Source: SZUA-309 sp050185825 (lineage in GTDB: Bacteria; Pseudomonadota; Gammaproteobacteria; Pseudomonadales; Azotimanducaceae). Taken from it: a DNA stretch of 64,000 bases. The position numbers were made by a program, and so were the translations under genes. Location of the stretch: the NCBI GenBank assembly GCA_050185825.1, contig JBFWZA010000002.1, positions 248,001 to 312,000 on the forward strand, read 5' to 3'. The notes beneath the pieces were generated by a model that was given only the letters and a program-made list of their open reading frames with translations, was not told where the DNA came from and did no database searches. This document shows, piece by piece, positions 1 through 8,914 of the stretch (positions are counted from its first letter, which is position 1; each line of letters begins with the position of its first letter).

Positions 1-401
1 TCGGAGAGCTCGTCCCAGGCAAGGTGCTGATTCGCGAAGGCCGTGTCGCCGCCGAGCGCCGGTGTCTCCAGTGCGTAGAGCATGGTCAGCTTGGGCGGGC
101 ACTCGTTGTAGGTCATGTCGGAGTGCCAGTGCTGGTTCACGTCGCGACGCTTACCGGGATTGGCCAGCTCGATGATCTCGGGCCAGGCCTCGAGCCCCGC
201 GTAGGGGTGGCGCACCAGCTCGCCCCAGCGCCGGCCGAAGGCCATGTGCTCCTCGGGGGTGAGCGACTGCCCCGGAAAGACCAGCACGTGGTGCGTGCAG
301 AAGAGGTCGTTCAGCACCTGCCAGGTGGCATCGTCCACCCGGCGCACGTCCAGGTCCTCGACGATGGCGCCGAGCGGTGCGGAGAGTCTGCGCACATGCA
401 T
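1..401 (-). CDS. TauD/TfdA-family 2-oxoglutarate-dependent dioxygenase (3' part off the window)
   Basis: The complement reads as an open frame from ATG at 401 to the window edge, giving the first 133 or so residues. It matches the N-terminal half of the TauD family, non-heme Fe(II)/2-oxoglutarate dioxygenases that oxidatively cleave or hydroxylate small sulfonates, carboxylates or similar compounds. The first two metal ligands are visible in the HxD of WHSDMTY, followed by a typical LYALETPALGGDT stretch in which the GGDT is characteristic of the family. A GGAG Shine-Dalgarno element lies in the end of the preceding transporter gene, only 3 nt separating the two, so they are probably co-transcribed and the transporter may import the substrate. 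The second histidine and the arginine that binds 2-oxoglutarate would lie beyond the edge. The substrate cannot be told. Confidence 0.85.
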   Translation of the reverse strand, partial: MHVRRLSAPLGAIVEDLDVRRVDDATWQVLNDLFCTHHVLVFPGQSLTPEEHMAFGRRWGELVRHPYAGLEAWPEIIELANPGKRRDVNQHWHSDMTYNECPPKLTMLYALETPALGGDTAFANQHLAWDELS

Positions 402-404
402 TGT

Positions 405-1889
405 TCAGGGCTCCTGGGCGATGGCGTCCACCGCCGCCGGTCCGCCCGCGAGACGTGCGGCACGCCGTTCGAGCCGCTCCCGGAGCCGGGCGTGGCGCAC
501 CGGGGTGAGCGGGTAGTTCCAGATCAGCTTCAGCGCCATGCCGTAGAAGACGATGGGGCCCAGGCAGTAGACGAGGCGCAGCGACAGCACCCCGGCCTCG
601 GTGCTCGCCGCGACGCCGCCGGCTGGGTCGAAGCCGAGCAGGCCGACGATGTTGAGCGACACGCCGGTGCCGAAGGCGATGGCGATCTTCTCGGTGAATC
701 CCAGAAACGCGAAGTAGGTGCCCGCCCGCCGGCCGCCGCTGCGCGCCGCGTCCACGTCCACCACGTCGGCGAGCATGGCCACCGGCAGGAACTGCAGGCC
801 GCCGAAGCAGAAGCCCTTGACGATGAAGAGCAGGAAGAAGGGCAGGTAGTCGCCGTAGCCGAGCAGCAGGTTGGCGCCGGAGACGGCGGCCACGGTGATG
901 AGCGTGCACATGAAGGCCCGGTGCTTGCCGATGGTACGGCCGAGCCAGAGCCAGAACGGAATGGCGCCGAGGCCCGCGATGAAATAGAAGAAGTAGGCGG
1001 CGCCGATGGTGGGCACACCGACGATGTCGCGGATGAAGAACAGCGACACCGCGTTGCGGAACGCCTCGCCGAAGGTCACCAGGAGCGCGATGATCAGCAC
1101 CCGCAGCATGGGGCCGTTCTTGGCGACGAGCTTCAGGCCGTCGATGAAGGTAGGGCGTTTCTCGCCCTGTTGCGGCGGCGGCTCCTTGACGAAGATCAGC
1201 ACCACCGCCGCGCACACCGGGAGCAGCATCAGGATGGTGATCGCGAGGCCTGCGAGCACGGGCCCGGTGAGGGTGGCGCGGTCCACCACCGTCTTCTTGA
1301 ACTCGCCGGAGAAGGCGCCCACGGCGTCGTTCCACAAGGTGACGAACACCTCGGCGACGCTCGAGCCGCCGTCGGCGCGGATTTCCACGATCATGGGCAC
1401 GGCGGCCGCCACCATCAGGCCCACGAGCACGTAGATCTCGCGTGCGGCGGTGACCCGGCTGCGCTGGTGATAGTCCGGCGAGAGCTCCGCACCCCAGGCC
1501 CGGTGCGGCAGGGCGATGGCCGTGCTGCCGACGAAGAAGACGGTGAGCCAGATCAGGAAGTACGTCAGCCCCACACCGGGTTCCGGCATGAAGAGCTTGT
1601 AGACGCCGAGCATCATGATGGGCACGCCGAGCAGCAGCCAGGGACGGCGACGGCCGAACGGGGTGCGCATCCGGTCGGAGATCTCGCCGACGATCGGATC
1701 GGTGATCACGTCGGTGAGGCGGGCGAGCATGAGAATGGTGCCCACCGCCGCCAGGCTGATACCGAGACCACCCGAGTAGTGGGCGGGAATCCAGATGGAG
1801 AGCGGGTAGCCGATGACGGCGAGCGGCAGGCCGAGGGCGCCGTGCGCATAGATGGTCGTCTTCGACAGTGCGTTCGACGCGTTCGACAA
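405..1889 (-). CDS. GPH-family (MFS) sodium/sugar-type symporter
   Basis: About 494 residues with around twelve hydrophobic segments. The RxxPFGRRRPW motif at residues 75-84 is the signature of the glycoside-pentoside-hexuronide:cation symporter branch of the major facilitator superfamily. These inner-membrane proteins co-import sugars or other organic substrates with Na+ or H+. I prefer the TTG start at 1889 because it follows a GGGAGGGG Shine-Dalgarno by 7 nt and begins a normal GPH N-terminus. An ATG at 1970 in the same frame would add 27 hydrophilic residues unlike the family. It overlaps no neighbour and feeds directly into the TauD-like gene downstream. The substrate is unknown; the genomic link to a TauD-type oxygenase argues for something other than a plain sugar. 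Confidence 0.85.
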   Translation of the reverse strand: MSNASNALSKTTIYAHGALGLPLAVIGYPLSIWIPAHYSGGLGISLAAVGTILMLARLTDVITDPIVGEISDRMRTPFGRRRPWLLLGVPIMMLGVYKLFMPEPGVGLTYFLIWLTVFFVGSTAIALPHRAWGAELSPDYHQRSRVTAAREIYVLVGLMVAAAVPMIVEIRADGGSSVAEVFVTLWNDAVGAFSGEFKKTVVDRATLTGPVLAGLAITILMLLPVCAAVVLIFVKEPPPQQGEKRPTFIDGLKLVAKNGPMLRVLIIALLVTFGEAFRNAVSLFFIRDIVGVPTIGAAYFFYFIAGLGAIPFWLWLGRTIGKHRAFMCTLITVAAVSGANLLLGYGDYLPFFLLFIVKGFCFGGLQFLPVAMLADVVDVDAARSGGRRAGTYFAFLGFTEKIAIAFGTGVSLNIVGLLGFDPAGGVAASTEAGVLSLRLVYCLGPIVFYGMALKLIWNYPLTPVRHARLRERLERRAARLAGGPAAVDAIAQEP

Positions 1890-1988
1890 AACGGATCCCC
1901 TCCCTTCTGTCCCCGGAGGATACCTGACATGATCGCGGGCTGACGAGGGCACCACCTGCCCGCAAGGCATTACCGGAGGTCAGCACAC

Positions 1989-2927
1989 ATGCAGATGATC
2001 GCCACCGAATCCGGCAGGTTCCGGGATCCGGCGGTGACGGCAGACGGCGAGCCGCGCGCCCACGTGGCGCCGGTGGCGCTGAAGACGGTGTGGCTGAACA
2101 CGGGCACGCTGTGCAACCTCACCTGCGAGAACTGCTACATCGAGTCGAGCCCGGCCAACGACCGGCTGAGCTACCTCACCCGCGCCGACGTGCACACGAT
2201 CCTGGAGGAGATCCGCTCGGCATCGCTGCCGGTCGAGGAGATCGGCATCACCGGTGGTGAGCCGTTCATGAACCCGGACATCCTGGACATCCTGGAGGAC
2301 TGTCTCGTGGCGGGCTTCCGGGTGCTGGTGCTGACCAATGCCATGCGGCCGATGATGAAGTGCGCCTCAGGCCTGGAGGCCATTCACCGGCGCCATGGCG
2401 ACAGGCTGACGCTGCGGGTCTCGGTGGATCACTTCGACCGGGCGCGGCACGAGGAGGAACGGGGCCGGCGTTCGTGGCAGCCGACCATCGACGGTCTCCA
2501 GTGGCTGTCGCAGATCGGCGTGCGCGTGCACGTGGCCGGACGCACCCGCTGGGGCGAATCGGAAGCGGAGCTGCGCGCCGGCTTTCAGCGGCTGTTCGAC
2601 AATCTCGACGTGGCTGTGAACGCGCAGGATCCCGCCGCGCTGGTGCTGTTTCCGGAGATGGACGAGACCGCGGAGGTACCGGAGATCACCACGGCCTGCT
2701 GGGGCATCCTGGACGTGAACCCGGCGGACATAATGTGCGCGAGCGCGCGCATGGTGGTCCGTCGGAAAGGCGCTGCAGCACCCGAGGTGGTGGCCTGCAC
2801 GCTGCTGCCCTATCAGGAAGCGTTCTCGCTGGGTCCGACCCTCGCCGGCAGCCTCAGGCCGGTGGCGCTGAACCATCCGCACTGCGCCCGCTTCTGCGTG
2901 CTGGGCGGCGGCAGCTGCTCTACCTAG
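1989..2927 (+). CDS. radical SAM protein with C-terminal auxiliary cysteines
   Basis: The 312-residue protein carries the radical SAM CxxxCxxC motif as CNLTCENC near residue 41, followed by the GITGGEPFMNP glycine-rich SAM-binding stretch. Such enzymes use a [4Fe-4S] cluster to cleave SAM into a 5'-deoxyadenosyl radical. The C-terminal half has further cysteines (ACWG, IMCA, ACTL and a final CARFC...GGGSC) that could hold an auxiliary Fe-S cluster, as in SPASM-like or twitch domains. The start is supported by GGAGG 9 nt upstream. It is divergent from the GPH transporter, sharing about 100 bp of promoter region. The reaction is unknown. The stop codon is the first base triplet of a run of hairpin repeats. 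Confidence 0.85.
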   Translation: MQMIATESGRFRDPAVTADGEPRAHVAPVALKTVWLNTGTLCNLTCENCYIESSPANDRLSYLTRADVHTILEEIRSASLPVEEIGITGGEPFMNPDILDILEDCLVAGFRVLVLTNAMRPMMKCASGLEAIHRRHGDRLTLRVSVDHFDRARHEEERGRRSWQPTIDGLQWLSQIGVRVHVAGRTRWGESEAELRAGFQRLFDNLDVAVNAQDPAALVLFPEMDETAEVPEITTACWGILDVNPADIMCASARMVVRRKGAAAPEVVACTLLPYQEAFSLGPTLAGSLRPVALNHPHCARFCVLGGGSCST

Positions 2928-3025
2928 GCACGCTGAGGGCTCTTTTTAGGCACGCTGAGGGCTCTTTTTAGGCACGCTGAGGGCTCAGCTCGAAAAAGCT
3001 GAGGGCTCAGCTTAGAAAGGCTGAG
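2926..3025. repeat. tandem 22-bp repeat and clustered GCTGAG/CTCAGC hairpins
   Basis: The 22-bp unit aggcacgctgagggctcttttt occurs at 2926-2947 and 2948-2969, with a third, 17-bp partial copy at 2970-2986. The first copy begins inside the TAG stop codon of the radical SAM gene. The partial copy runs into GCTGAG-GG-CTCAGC (2976-2989), and a second, longer palindrome AAGCTGAG-GG-CTCAGCTT lies at 2996-3013. CTCAGC 3006-3011 can also pair with GCTGAG 3020-3025. The T-runs after each GC-rich arm suggest transcription termination or transcript 3'-end stabilisation, in both directions. Confidence 0.8.
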
Positions 3026-3087
3026 CAGAGGCAGAGGGTCACCACCAGCGCCGCGATCGGTCCGAAGTAACGGCTTTGCAGCTTCAT
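3007..3087 (-). CDS. possible 26-residue membrane peptide
   Basis: A short complement-strand frame from ATG at 3087 to TGA at 3009-3007. It encodes a peptide with a basic N-terminus (MKLQSRYFG) and then a continuous hydrophobic stretch ending CLCSAFLS, as expected for a single membrane-spanning small protein or a signal-like leader. A strong GAGGAGG Shine-Dalgarno element sits 10 nt upstream. The stop codon lies within the arm of the hairpin repeat cluster, so that cluster would also serve as its terminator. I recognise no family and the frame is short enough to be chance; the strong Shine-Dalgarno is the main support. Confidence 0.35.
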   Translation of the reverse strand: MKLQSRYFGPIAALVVTLCLCSAFLS

Positions 3088-3309
3088 CGCCCGACATCCT
3101 CCTCGAATTGAGGCGTGCAGCATCGGCGAGGCGGCGTCACGCGGGCGTGGGCACCGCGTCGACGGGGCGTGAAAACCCGCGCGGCAGTTAAGACAACCTG
3201 CTTGCTGGCCGATTGAGCACGGCACCTGTGACCCAGTGCTCAGATTCCCGCGTGCGTCGTTATTAAGGTCGTCTGTCCGACGGCAGATTCGAAGGCTTGC
3301 GTGGCGCGG
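3088..3309. other. intergenic stretch upstream of the lipoprotein gene
   Basis: Together with the repeat cluster this forms a gap of almost 400 bp without a recognised large gene. Apart from the small frame on the complement I see no tRNA, no clear sigma-70 promoter and no strong terminator. It should hold the promoter of the lipoprotein/GGDEF-EAL pair and, on the other strand, that of the small peptide. Confidence 0.4.
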
Positions 3310-4257
3310 ATGTCCGCACTCAGACCAACCCCGGCGTGGCTGGCGATCGCGCTCGCGGCTGTCGTTGCCGGCTGTGCCACCTCGCCGGTGATGGACCCGC
3401 AGCAAGTGCCGGAAGAGTCGACACCGCCCGCCCCTGTACCCGCGGCGGACGAGCCTGCCGAGCCGGAAGCCGGCCCCGGCCCGCGCTTCGACGGCGCGCC
3501 GGTGATCGTCGTGGTGGACGACGCTCGCGGCCGGGAGCTCGAGGTGCTGCAGGTGTTCTCCGCCCGGCTCGGCCGCCCGTATACGGTGCTCAACCTCGCC
3601 CACCGGACGTCCGGCGCCGTCAGTGCACGTCTCGCCGCTGCCGCGCCCGTGGATGTGATCGCCCTGGGACCGGCAGCGCTGGCGGCGGCGAGCGGGATCC
3701 GCGGCGTGCAGGTGGTGCATGCCGCCGTGTTCGAGGCGCCGGCGGACACCCGGAGCGTGGACGCGCTGCCACCCTTCGGCGTCCAGCTCGACTACTGGTT
3801 GCGACACAATCCCGATCTCGGGCGGCTCGGCGTCATCGGCAGCCCGCGGATGGCGTCGCGCATGACTGATCTCGCCGACGCCTGCCGGGCACGGGGTCTG
3901 ACGCTCGAGCAGCGCACGGTGGATTCCGATCAGGCGCTGCTGCTGGCCTTCCGCAGCCTGGTGCCGAGGATAGACGGCTTCATCTTCCTGCCGGACGAGA
4001 GCGTGCTCAGCCCGTCGATCATCGAGCAGGTCATCGCCCATGGGCGGCGCAACCGGGTGCAGACGCTCGTCTACAGCCCGGTGATGTTCAACCTCGGCGC
4101 GACGCTCTACGTGCAGCCCGATCCGGTCGGCGTGGCGCAGTCGCTGATTGCGCTGGTCGAGAACGGCGGGACGACCTCGGTGGTGCGGGAGATGCGTGTT
4201 CGCAGCCGGCTGCAGGGTGACCTTGTCGCCTCCACGCGTGAAGGGGTGGGCTACTGA
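3310..4257 (+). CDS. ABC-transporter-substrate-binding-like lipoprotein
   Basis: About 315 residues starting with a lipoprotein signal peptide whose lipobox is VAGC at residues 19-22, then a Pro/Glu-rich linker and a periplasmic-binding fold resembling the ABC_sub_bind (PF04392) group: a VIVVVDD strand, a domain of alternating strands and helices, and a segment GVIGSPRM followed by a second lobe. No permease or ATPase gene is adjacent. Instead it lies 1 nt ahead of a membrane GGDEF/EAL gene, so a role as ligand-sensing partner of that c-di-GMP enzyme is more likely than transport. A GTG at 3301 is an alternative start. The ligand is unknown. Confidence 0.75.
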   Translation: MSALRPTPAWLAIALAAVVAGCATSPVMDPQQVPEESTPPAPVPAADEPAEPEAGPGPRFDGAPVIVVVDDARGRELEVLQVFSARLGRPYTVLNLAHRTSGAVSARLAAAAPVDVIALGPAALAAASGIRGVQVVHAAVFEAPADTRSVDALPPFGVQLDYWLRHNPDLGRLGVIGSPRMASRMTDLADACRARGLTLEQRTVDSDQALLLAFRSLVPRIDGFIFLPDESVLSPSIIEQVIAHGRRNRVQTLVYSPVMFNLGATLYVQPDPVGVAQSLIALVENGGTTSVVREMRVRSRLQGDLVASTREGVGY

Positions 4258-4258
4258 G

Positions 4259-6391
4259 GTGAGCCAAACCAGACGTACCCTGGTCCGGGAGGTCCTGCTC
4301 TCCCAGCTCGCCTACGCGCTGGCGGTCGGCATGATCGCCATCGGCTGCGTCTGGTGGGTGTCCAACTGGGTGGTGAGGGACAACCTGGATGACTGGGCCG
4401 TGCGCTGGGTGGGGGAGATGGAGTCCCTCGGCGCCGGCTTCTTCATCAACCCGGCGGACGAGCGGTTCCTGGAGCTCAGGAACTACCTGTCCCGGTTCGA
4501 CGAGATCGAGTATGTCCGCTACTACGGTCTCGACGGGCAGGTGGTCTACGTGGAGAGCGCCGCCGGCGAGCCCCATCTGTACCCCGGGCTCGGCACTGTG
4601 GACTTCGCGGCGCTGAGCGAGCGTGCCGCCGCTGACGGCACCGGCGACGCCCGCTATCGCATGGACTTCGACCGCGATCCGCTGGTGCGCATCAGCCAGG
4701 CGGTGACGCGGGAATCCATCGTCTCGGCGAACCTGTTCAGCGCGGAAACTCTCAGCGAGCTCGAGAGCACGACCACCGTGGTCGGCTTCGTGGAGTTGGG
4801 GCTCGACTACGGCGGCTACGACCGGGACCTCCTGGCAGGCATCTCCACCGGGATCGGTTTCGTCGCGCTCGCCTTTCTCGTGCTCATGCTCGCCGGGCGG
4901 CTGGCCATCCGTCGCGCCGTGCAGCCGCTCGCCGACATGCAGGCGCCGCTGGAGGCGATTGCCCACGGGGATCTGGAGGTGAAGATGCCGGCTTCTCCGC
5001 ATCGGGAGATCGCCGCCATCGGTGAGGCGCTGGAAACCGCGCTGGCCAGCATCCGCGAGCGGGACCGGCACCTCTTCAAGCTGGCGAACTTCGACCCGCT
5101 GACAGGACTGTCCACACGCCACCACTTCATCGAGCAGCTCGGCCCCCGGCTGGCGGTGGCGACCCCGGGCTGCGGCGCGCTGCTGTTCGTCGATATGGAC
5201 CAGTTCAAGCACGTCAACGATACCTACGGCCACCAGGCCGGCGACCGGGTGCTGGCTCAGGTGGGTGCGCGCCTGCGGCAGCTCGTGCGTCGCGACGATC
5301 TGCTGGGCCGTTTCGGCGGCGACGAGTTCGTGCTCTACATCGCCGACATCGATGCCCGGGATGCGGACGCCATGGCGGACAAGCTGCTGCGCGAGATGAG
5401 CGAGTTCCCGCTCGTCTACGACGACGTCTCCCTGTCCGCCAACTGCAGCCTGGGCATCGCCATGGTGGACGAGACCTCGCGGCTGAATCCGGAAGAGCTG
5501 ATCTCGCAGGCCGACGTTGCTTGCCGGCTGGCCAAGTCCTCCGGACGCAACCGGGCCTGCCGGTACGAGCCGGACGAGAAGCACATCGAGGCCATCAAGA
5601 GCGACGTTGAGTGGCAGCGGAAGCTGAAGCGGGCGCTGAAGGAAGACCACTTCGAGCTTCACTACCAGCCCATTCAGAATCTGGCCGACGGCACCGTCCG
5701 GCACTACGAGGTGCTGGTGCGCTTGAGGGAAGGCGACACGCTCTTCATGCCGGATCAGTTTCTGCCGGCCGCGGTGCGATTCGGCCTCATGCGGGACGTC
5801 GACCACTGGGTGCTCGATCATGCCTTCGCCGCGCTGGCTGCGCTTCGGCGCACCGCTGCGGACGTCCGCTTCGCCATCAACCTGGGCGGCAGCGCGTTCA
5901 CCGACGCCACGCTCGCGAGCTTCGTGCTCGGCCGTCTCAAGGTACACGGGGTGCCCGCGAATGCCGTGATCTTCGAGATCACGGAGCAGGTTGCCGTGGG
6001 CAGCTTCTCGGCGGCCGTGCCGCAGATCCGCGAGCTGCGTGCTGCCGGATGCGAGCTGGCCGTGGACGACTTCGGTACGGGCTACAGCTCGCTGTCGTAC
6101 CTGAAACGGCTGCCGGTTCAGTACATCAAGATCGACGGCTCCTTCGTGCAGCGGTTGTCTGTGAGCCGGGTGGACCAGACCATCGTCAGGGCGATCGCCG
6201 ACATCGCGCGCATCATGGGCAAGAAGACCATCGCCGAGTTCGTCGGCGATGCGGAAACGCTCACCGTGATCCGCGAGATCGGCATCGACTATGCACAGGG
6301 CTATCACGTCGGCAAGCCGCGGCCCGTGCCGCAGGGAGAGGCCAGCGACAACCAGGTGGTGCCCATCGACCGGGCCCGGCGGGCGAGCTGA
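4259..6391 (+). CDS. membrane-bound GGDEF-EAL c-di-GMP signalling protein
   Basis: 710 residues from the GTG at 4259, one base after the lipoprotein stop codon. Order: TM1 (about 15-38), a periplasmic sensor region of about 150 residues, TM2 (about 193-215), HAMP-like linker, GGDEF domain with intact FGGDEF (352-357), EAL domain. In the EAL domain the catalytic glutamate (in EVL, residue 484), EITE, DDFGTGYSSL, the KIDGSF lysine and the AEFV glutamate are all present, so phosphodiesterase activity is plausible; the GGDEF motif is also intact, so a cyclase or GTP-regulated function is possible. It is expected to sit in the inner membrane with both catalytic domains cytoplasmic. A longer frame from 4148 overlaps the lipoprotein and is not credible. 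Confidence 0.93.
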   Translation: MSQTRRTLVREVLLSQLAYALAVGMIAIGCVWWVSNWVVRDNLDDWAVRWVGEMESLGAGFFINPADERFLELRNYLSRFDEIEYVRYYGLDGQVVYVESAAGEPHLYPGLGTVDFAALSERAAADGTGDARYRMDFDRDPLVRISQAVTRESIVSANLFSAETLSELESTTTVVGFVELGLDYGGYDRDLLAGISTGIGFVALAFLVLMLAGRLAIRRAVQPLADMQAPLEAIAHGDLEVKMPASPHREIAAIGEALETALASIRERDRHLFKLANFDPLTGLSTRHHFIEQLGPRLAVATPGCGALLFVDMDQFKHVNDTYGHQAGDRVLAQVGARLRQLVRRDDLLGRFGGDEFVLYIADIDARDADAMADKLLREMSEFPLVYDDVSLSANCSLGIAMVDETSRLNPEELISQADVACRLAKSSGRNRACRYEPDEKHIEAIKSDVEWQRKLKRALKEDHFELHYQPIQNLADGTVRHYEVLVRLREGDTLFMPDQFLPAAVRFGLMRDVDHWVLDHAFAALAALRRTAADVRFAINLGGSAFTDATLASFVLGRLKVHGVPANAVIFEITEQVAVGSFSAAVPQIRELRAAGCELAVDDFGTGYSSLSYLKRLPVQYIKIDGSFVQRLSVSRVDQTIVRAIADIARIMGKKTIAEFVGDAETLTVIREIGIDYAQGYHVGKPRPVPQGEASDNQVVPIDRARRAS

Positions 6392-6460
6392 TCCCGGCCG
6401 GGCGGTTGTTCCCATTCCGGGAGCACCCTAACATCGGCCCAGTCCCAGCCGGTATCCGCC

Positions 6461-8914
6461 ATGTCTGCCGTGCGTATCTACAACCGGCCAGGTGTCGTCC
6501 TGGCCGCACTGACCTGCTGGCTGCTCTGGCTGACCGCCGCAGAGGCCGTGCTGGCCGCCGAGGCGGTAGCGCCGGCTGGCACGGCAGCGGACGTTCCGGT
6601 CGCCGATGCACCGGCAACGGATGTCACCGTGCGCTCCCAGGAAGCGCTCGCCACCCTCGACAGGGTCCGGTCGCAGGTCAACGCTCTCGGCGAGCCGGAG
6701 CAGCAGATCGCGGAGCTCGAAGACCTGCGTGAGCAGGTCGAGGCGCTGCTGCCCGCAGGCGGTTCGGTGGACGAGCTGGTCGACGATCCTGCAGAGATCG
6801 ACGGCATCCTGGTGCGCTCGCGAAACCTCACGAACCGCTCCGGGGCGCTGATCGACGGGCTCACTGCCAGCGCCGAGCAGATCGAAGGATACCTGGCAGA
6901 GGTCAACACGCTGAGCGCGCGCTGGGAGGAGCGTCGCCGAGACGGCGGCAGCCTGCCCCAGGCGCTGTCGGGTCGGATCGACGACATCCTCGAGTCCGCG
7001 CGTGATCTTCAGCAGCAGCTCGACGCCAGGCTCGAGCGTGTGATCCGGCTGCAGGACGACGCCATGGCCGTGCGCAGCGCGCTCACCCCGATCTCCGAGC
7101 GCATCGACCATTACGGCAGGTCGCTGCAGACCCAGCGCTTCGAGCAGAACGTGCCGCGGCTGTGGAAGATCACCACCGAGCACCTGAGCCGCTCTTCGGA
7201 GCGCTCGACGCGGATCTTCACAGGCACTTTCCGGGCGGACTTTCAGACCTGGCTGCAGACCTCGGAGACGGCGATCGGTGGACACTTCCTGCTGCTGCCC
7301 GCCATCCTGCTGTTGCTCTTCCGACTGCGGGCGCGGACGCCGTCCCCGGGTGCGGCGCTGGCCAGACCGGTACCCACGGGCGTTCTCATCTGGATGCTCA
7401 TCGGGGTGGCCATCTATGCGGGGGCGCCCACCGGTGTCCGGGTGATCTACGTGGTGATCGCCATGCTGGCGGCCACGGCGGTGCTGATGGTCGCCGTTCC
7501 CAGAACCATTCGTGGGGGTGTGCTGCTGTTCGTTGCCATCGCGCTGGTCCACGAGTTCGTCGAGAGCCTCCCGGTGCTGGAGCACCTGCCGCGCATCGCC
7601 TACCTCTTCTTCGCCGTGGCGCTGATGGTGCTCGGCTGGTTCGCCCGCCACCGCGACGCCACCCAGGCGGTGGTCGACTGGGGGTCACCGCGCGGCCTGA
7701 TCGTCACCGCCCTGACGCTGTTCGTCTTCCTGCTCGCCATCAGCATCATCGCCAACGTGCTCGGCTACATGGTGCTGGCGAAGCACCTGGTGGTCGGGGT
7801 GATCAACAGTGTCAGCGTGTTCCTGGTGCTCTTCGCCGGTTTCAGCTCCGTGAGCGAGATCGTTCAGGTGGTCCTGCGACTGCCGATGCTGGATGGGATC
7901 CGGTCCATCACGGCGAACCGGTTCCGGCTGGAACGGATGCTGCGCCGCCCGCTGGTCTGGCTCAGCCTGGCGCTCTGGCTCTGGGCCACGCTCCGCGCGT
8001 TCGGCCTCGACGGCTGGCTGTTCGGGTCCGTCCGGGAGCTGGTCCAGGCGGAGGTATCGTTCGGCTCCGTGACGCTGTCGCTGGGTGGCGTGCTGCTGTT
8101 CGTGTTTGCCGTGTGGCTCGCCGTGTGGTCGTCGCGGATGGTCAGGGCGGTGCTCAACCTGGACGTCTTTCCGCGCATGAGCCTGCCGCGCGGGGTGCCG
8201 AACACCATCTCCATGACCGTGCACTACAGCATCATCCTGCTCGGCCTGCTGCTGGGCTTCGGCTCGATGGGCGTGGACCTGTCCAATCTCGCGTTCATCG
8301 TCGGCGCGTTGGGCGTGGGCATCGGCTTCGGTCTGCAGAACGTGGTGAACAACTTCGTGTCGGGCCTGATCCTCATCTTCGAGGCACCGATTCAGGTCGG
8401 CGACACGGTGGAGGTGGGCAGCCTGATGGGCCGGGTGACCCAGATCGGCATCCGCACGAGCCGGGTCCGTACCTACGACGGTTCGGAGGTGATCGTGCCC
8501 AACGGGGACCTGGTCTCCAATCAGGTCATCAACTGGACGCTGTCCGACCGGCAGCGCCGGATCGAGCTCAATGTGGGCGTGGCCTACGGCTCCGATCCGG
8601 AACAGGTGGCCGCGCTGCTGCGCTCGGTGCTCGAGGCGGATGCCGACGTGCTGAAGGAGCCGCAGCCGATGGTGATCTTCGCCGGCTTCGGCGACAGCGC
8701 GCTGAACTTCCGGATGCTCGCCTGGATTGCCGACTTCGATCAGGGGTTCACCATGACCCACCGCCTGAACTCGGCCATCAACGCGGCGCTCGCCGAGGCC
8801 GGTATCAGCATTCCGTTTCCGCAGCGGGATCTCCACGTCAGATCGCTGCCGGAGGCCGCGGCACCCACCAGCGGGAGCGATGACGGCCCACCGGGGACTG
8901 CTCCGCCGTCCTGA
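6461..8914 (+). CDS. MscS-family mechanosensitive channel with large N-terminal periplasmic region
   Basis: 817 residues: signal peptide (about 1-33), a long predicted helical/coiled-coil periplasmic region (about 50-260, DUF3772-like in arrangement), several TM helices (about 270-560), and the MscS pore and beta domain. The pore-lining helix reads GALGVGIGFGLQNVVNNF, followed by the IQVGDTVEV and VRTYDGSEVIVPNG motifs typical of the family. These large MscS/MscK-type channels release solutes on hypo-osmotic shock. It begins about 70 nt after the GGDEF-EAL gene on the same strand. The tail after the beta domain is a short low-complexity extension. Confidence 0.92.
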   Translation: MSAVRIYNRPGVVLAALTCWLLWLTAAEAVLAAEAVAPAGTAADVPVADAPATDVTVRSQEALATLDRVRSQVNALGEPEQQIAELEDLREQVEALLPAGGSVDELVDDPAEIDGILVRSRNLTNRSGALIDGLTASAEQIEGYLAEVNTLSARWEERRRDGGSLPQALSGRIDDILESARDLQQQLDARLERVIRLQDDAMAVRSALTPISERIDHYGRSLQTQRFEQNVPRLWKITTEHLSRSSERSTRIFTGTFRADFQTWLQTSETAIGGHFLLLPAILLLLFRLRARTPSPGAALARPVPTGVLIWMLIGVAIYAGAPTGVRVIYVVIAMLAATAVLMVAVPRTIRGGVLLFVAIALVHEFVESLPVLEHLPRIAYLFFAVALMVLGWFARHRDATQAVVDWGSPRGLIVTALTLFVFLLAISIIANVLGYMVLAKHLVVGVINSVSVFLVLFAGFSSVSEIVQVVLRLPMLDGIRSITANRFRLERMLRRPLVWLSLALWLWATLRAFGLDGWLFGSVRELVQAEVSFGSVTLSLGGVLLFVFAVWLAVWSSRMVRAVLNLDVFPRMSLPRGVPNTISMTVHYSIILLGLLLGFGSMGVDLSNLAFIVGALGVGIGFGLQNVVNNFVSGLILIFEAPIQVGDTVEVGSLMGRVTQIGIRTSRVRTYDGSEVIVPNGDLVSNQVINWTLSDRQRRIELNVGVAYGSDPEQVAALLRSVLEADADVLKEPQPMVIFAGFGDSALNFRMLAWIADFDQGFTMTHRLNSAINAALAEAGISIPFPQRDLHVRSLPEAAAPTSGSDDGPPGTAPPS

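Noticed and set aside
24..1943. Long + strand frame over the transporter
   Set aside because: Antisense to a clear GPH symporter and a TauD-like gene; translation is His/Glu/Arg-rich shadow sequence.
4088..6415. Long complement-strand open frame of about 775 codons
   Set aside because: It lies antisense to the GGDEF-EAL gene, whose motifs are all intact; high GC content creates such mirror frames.
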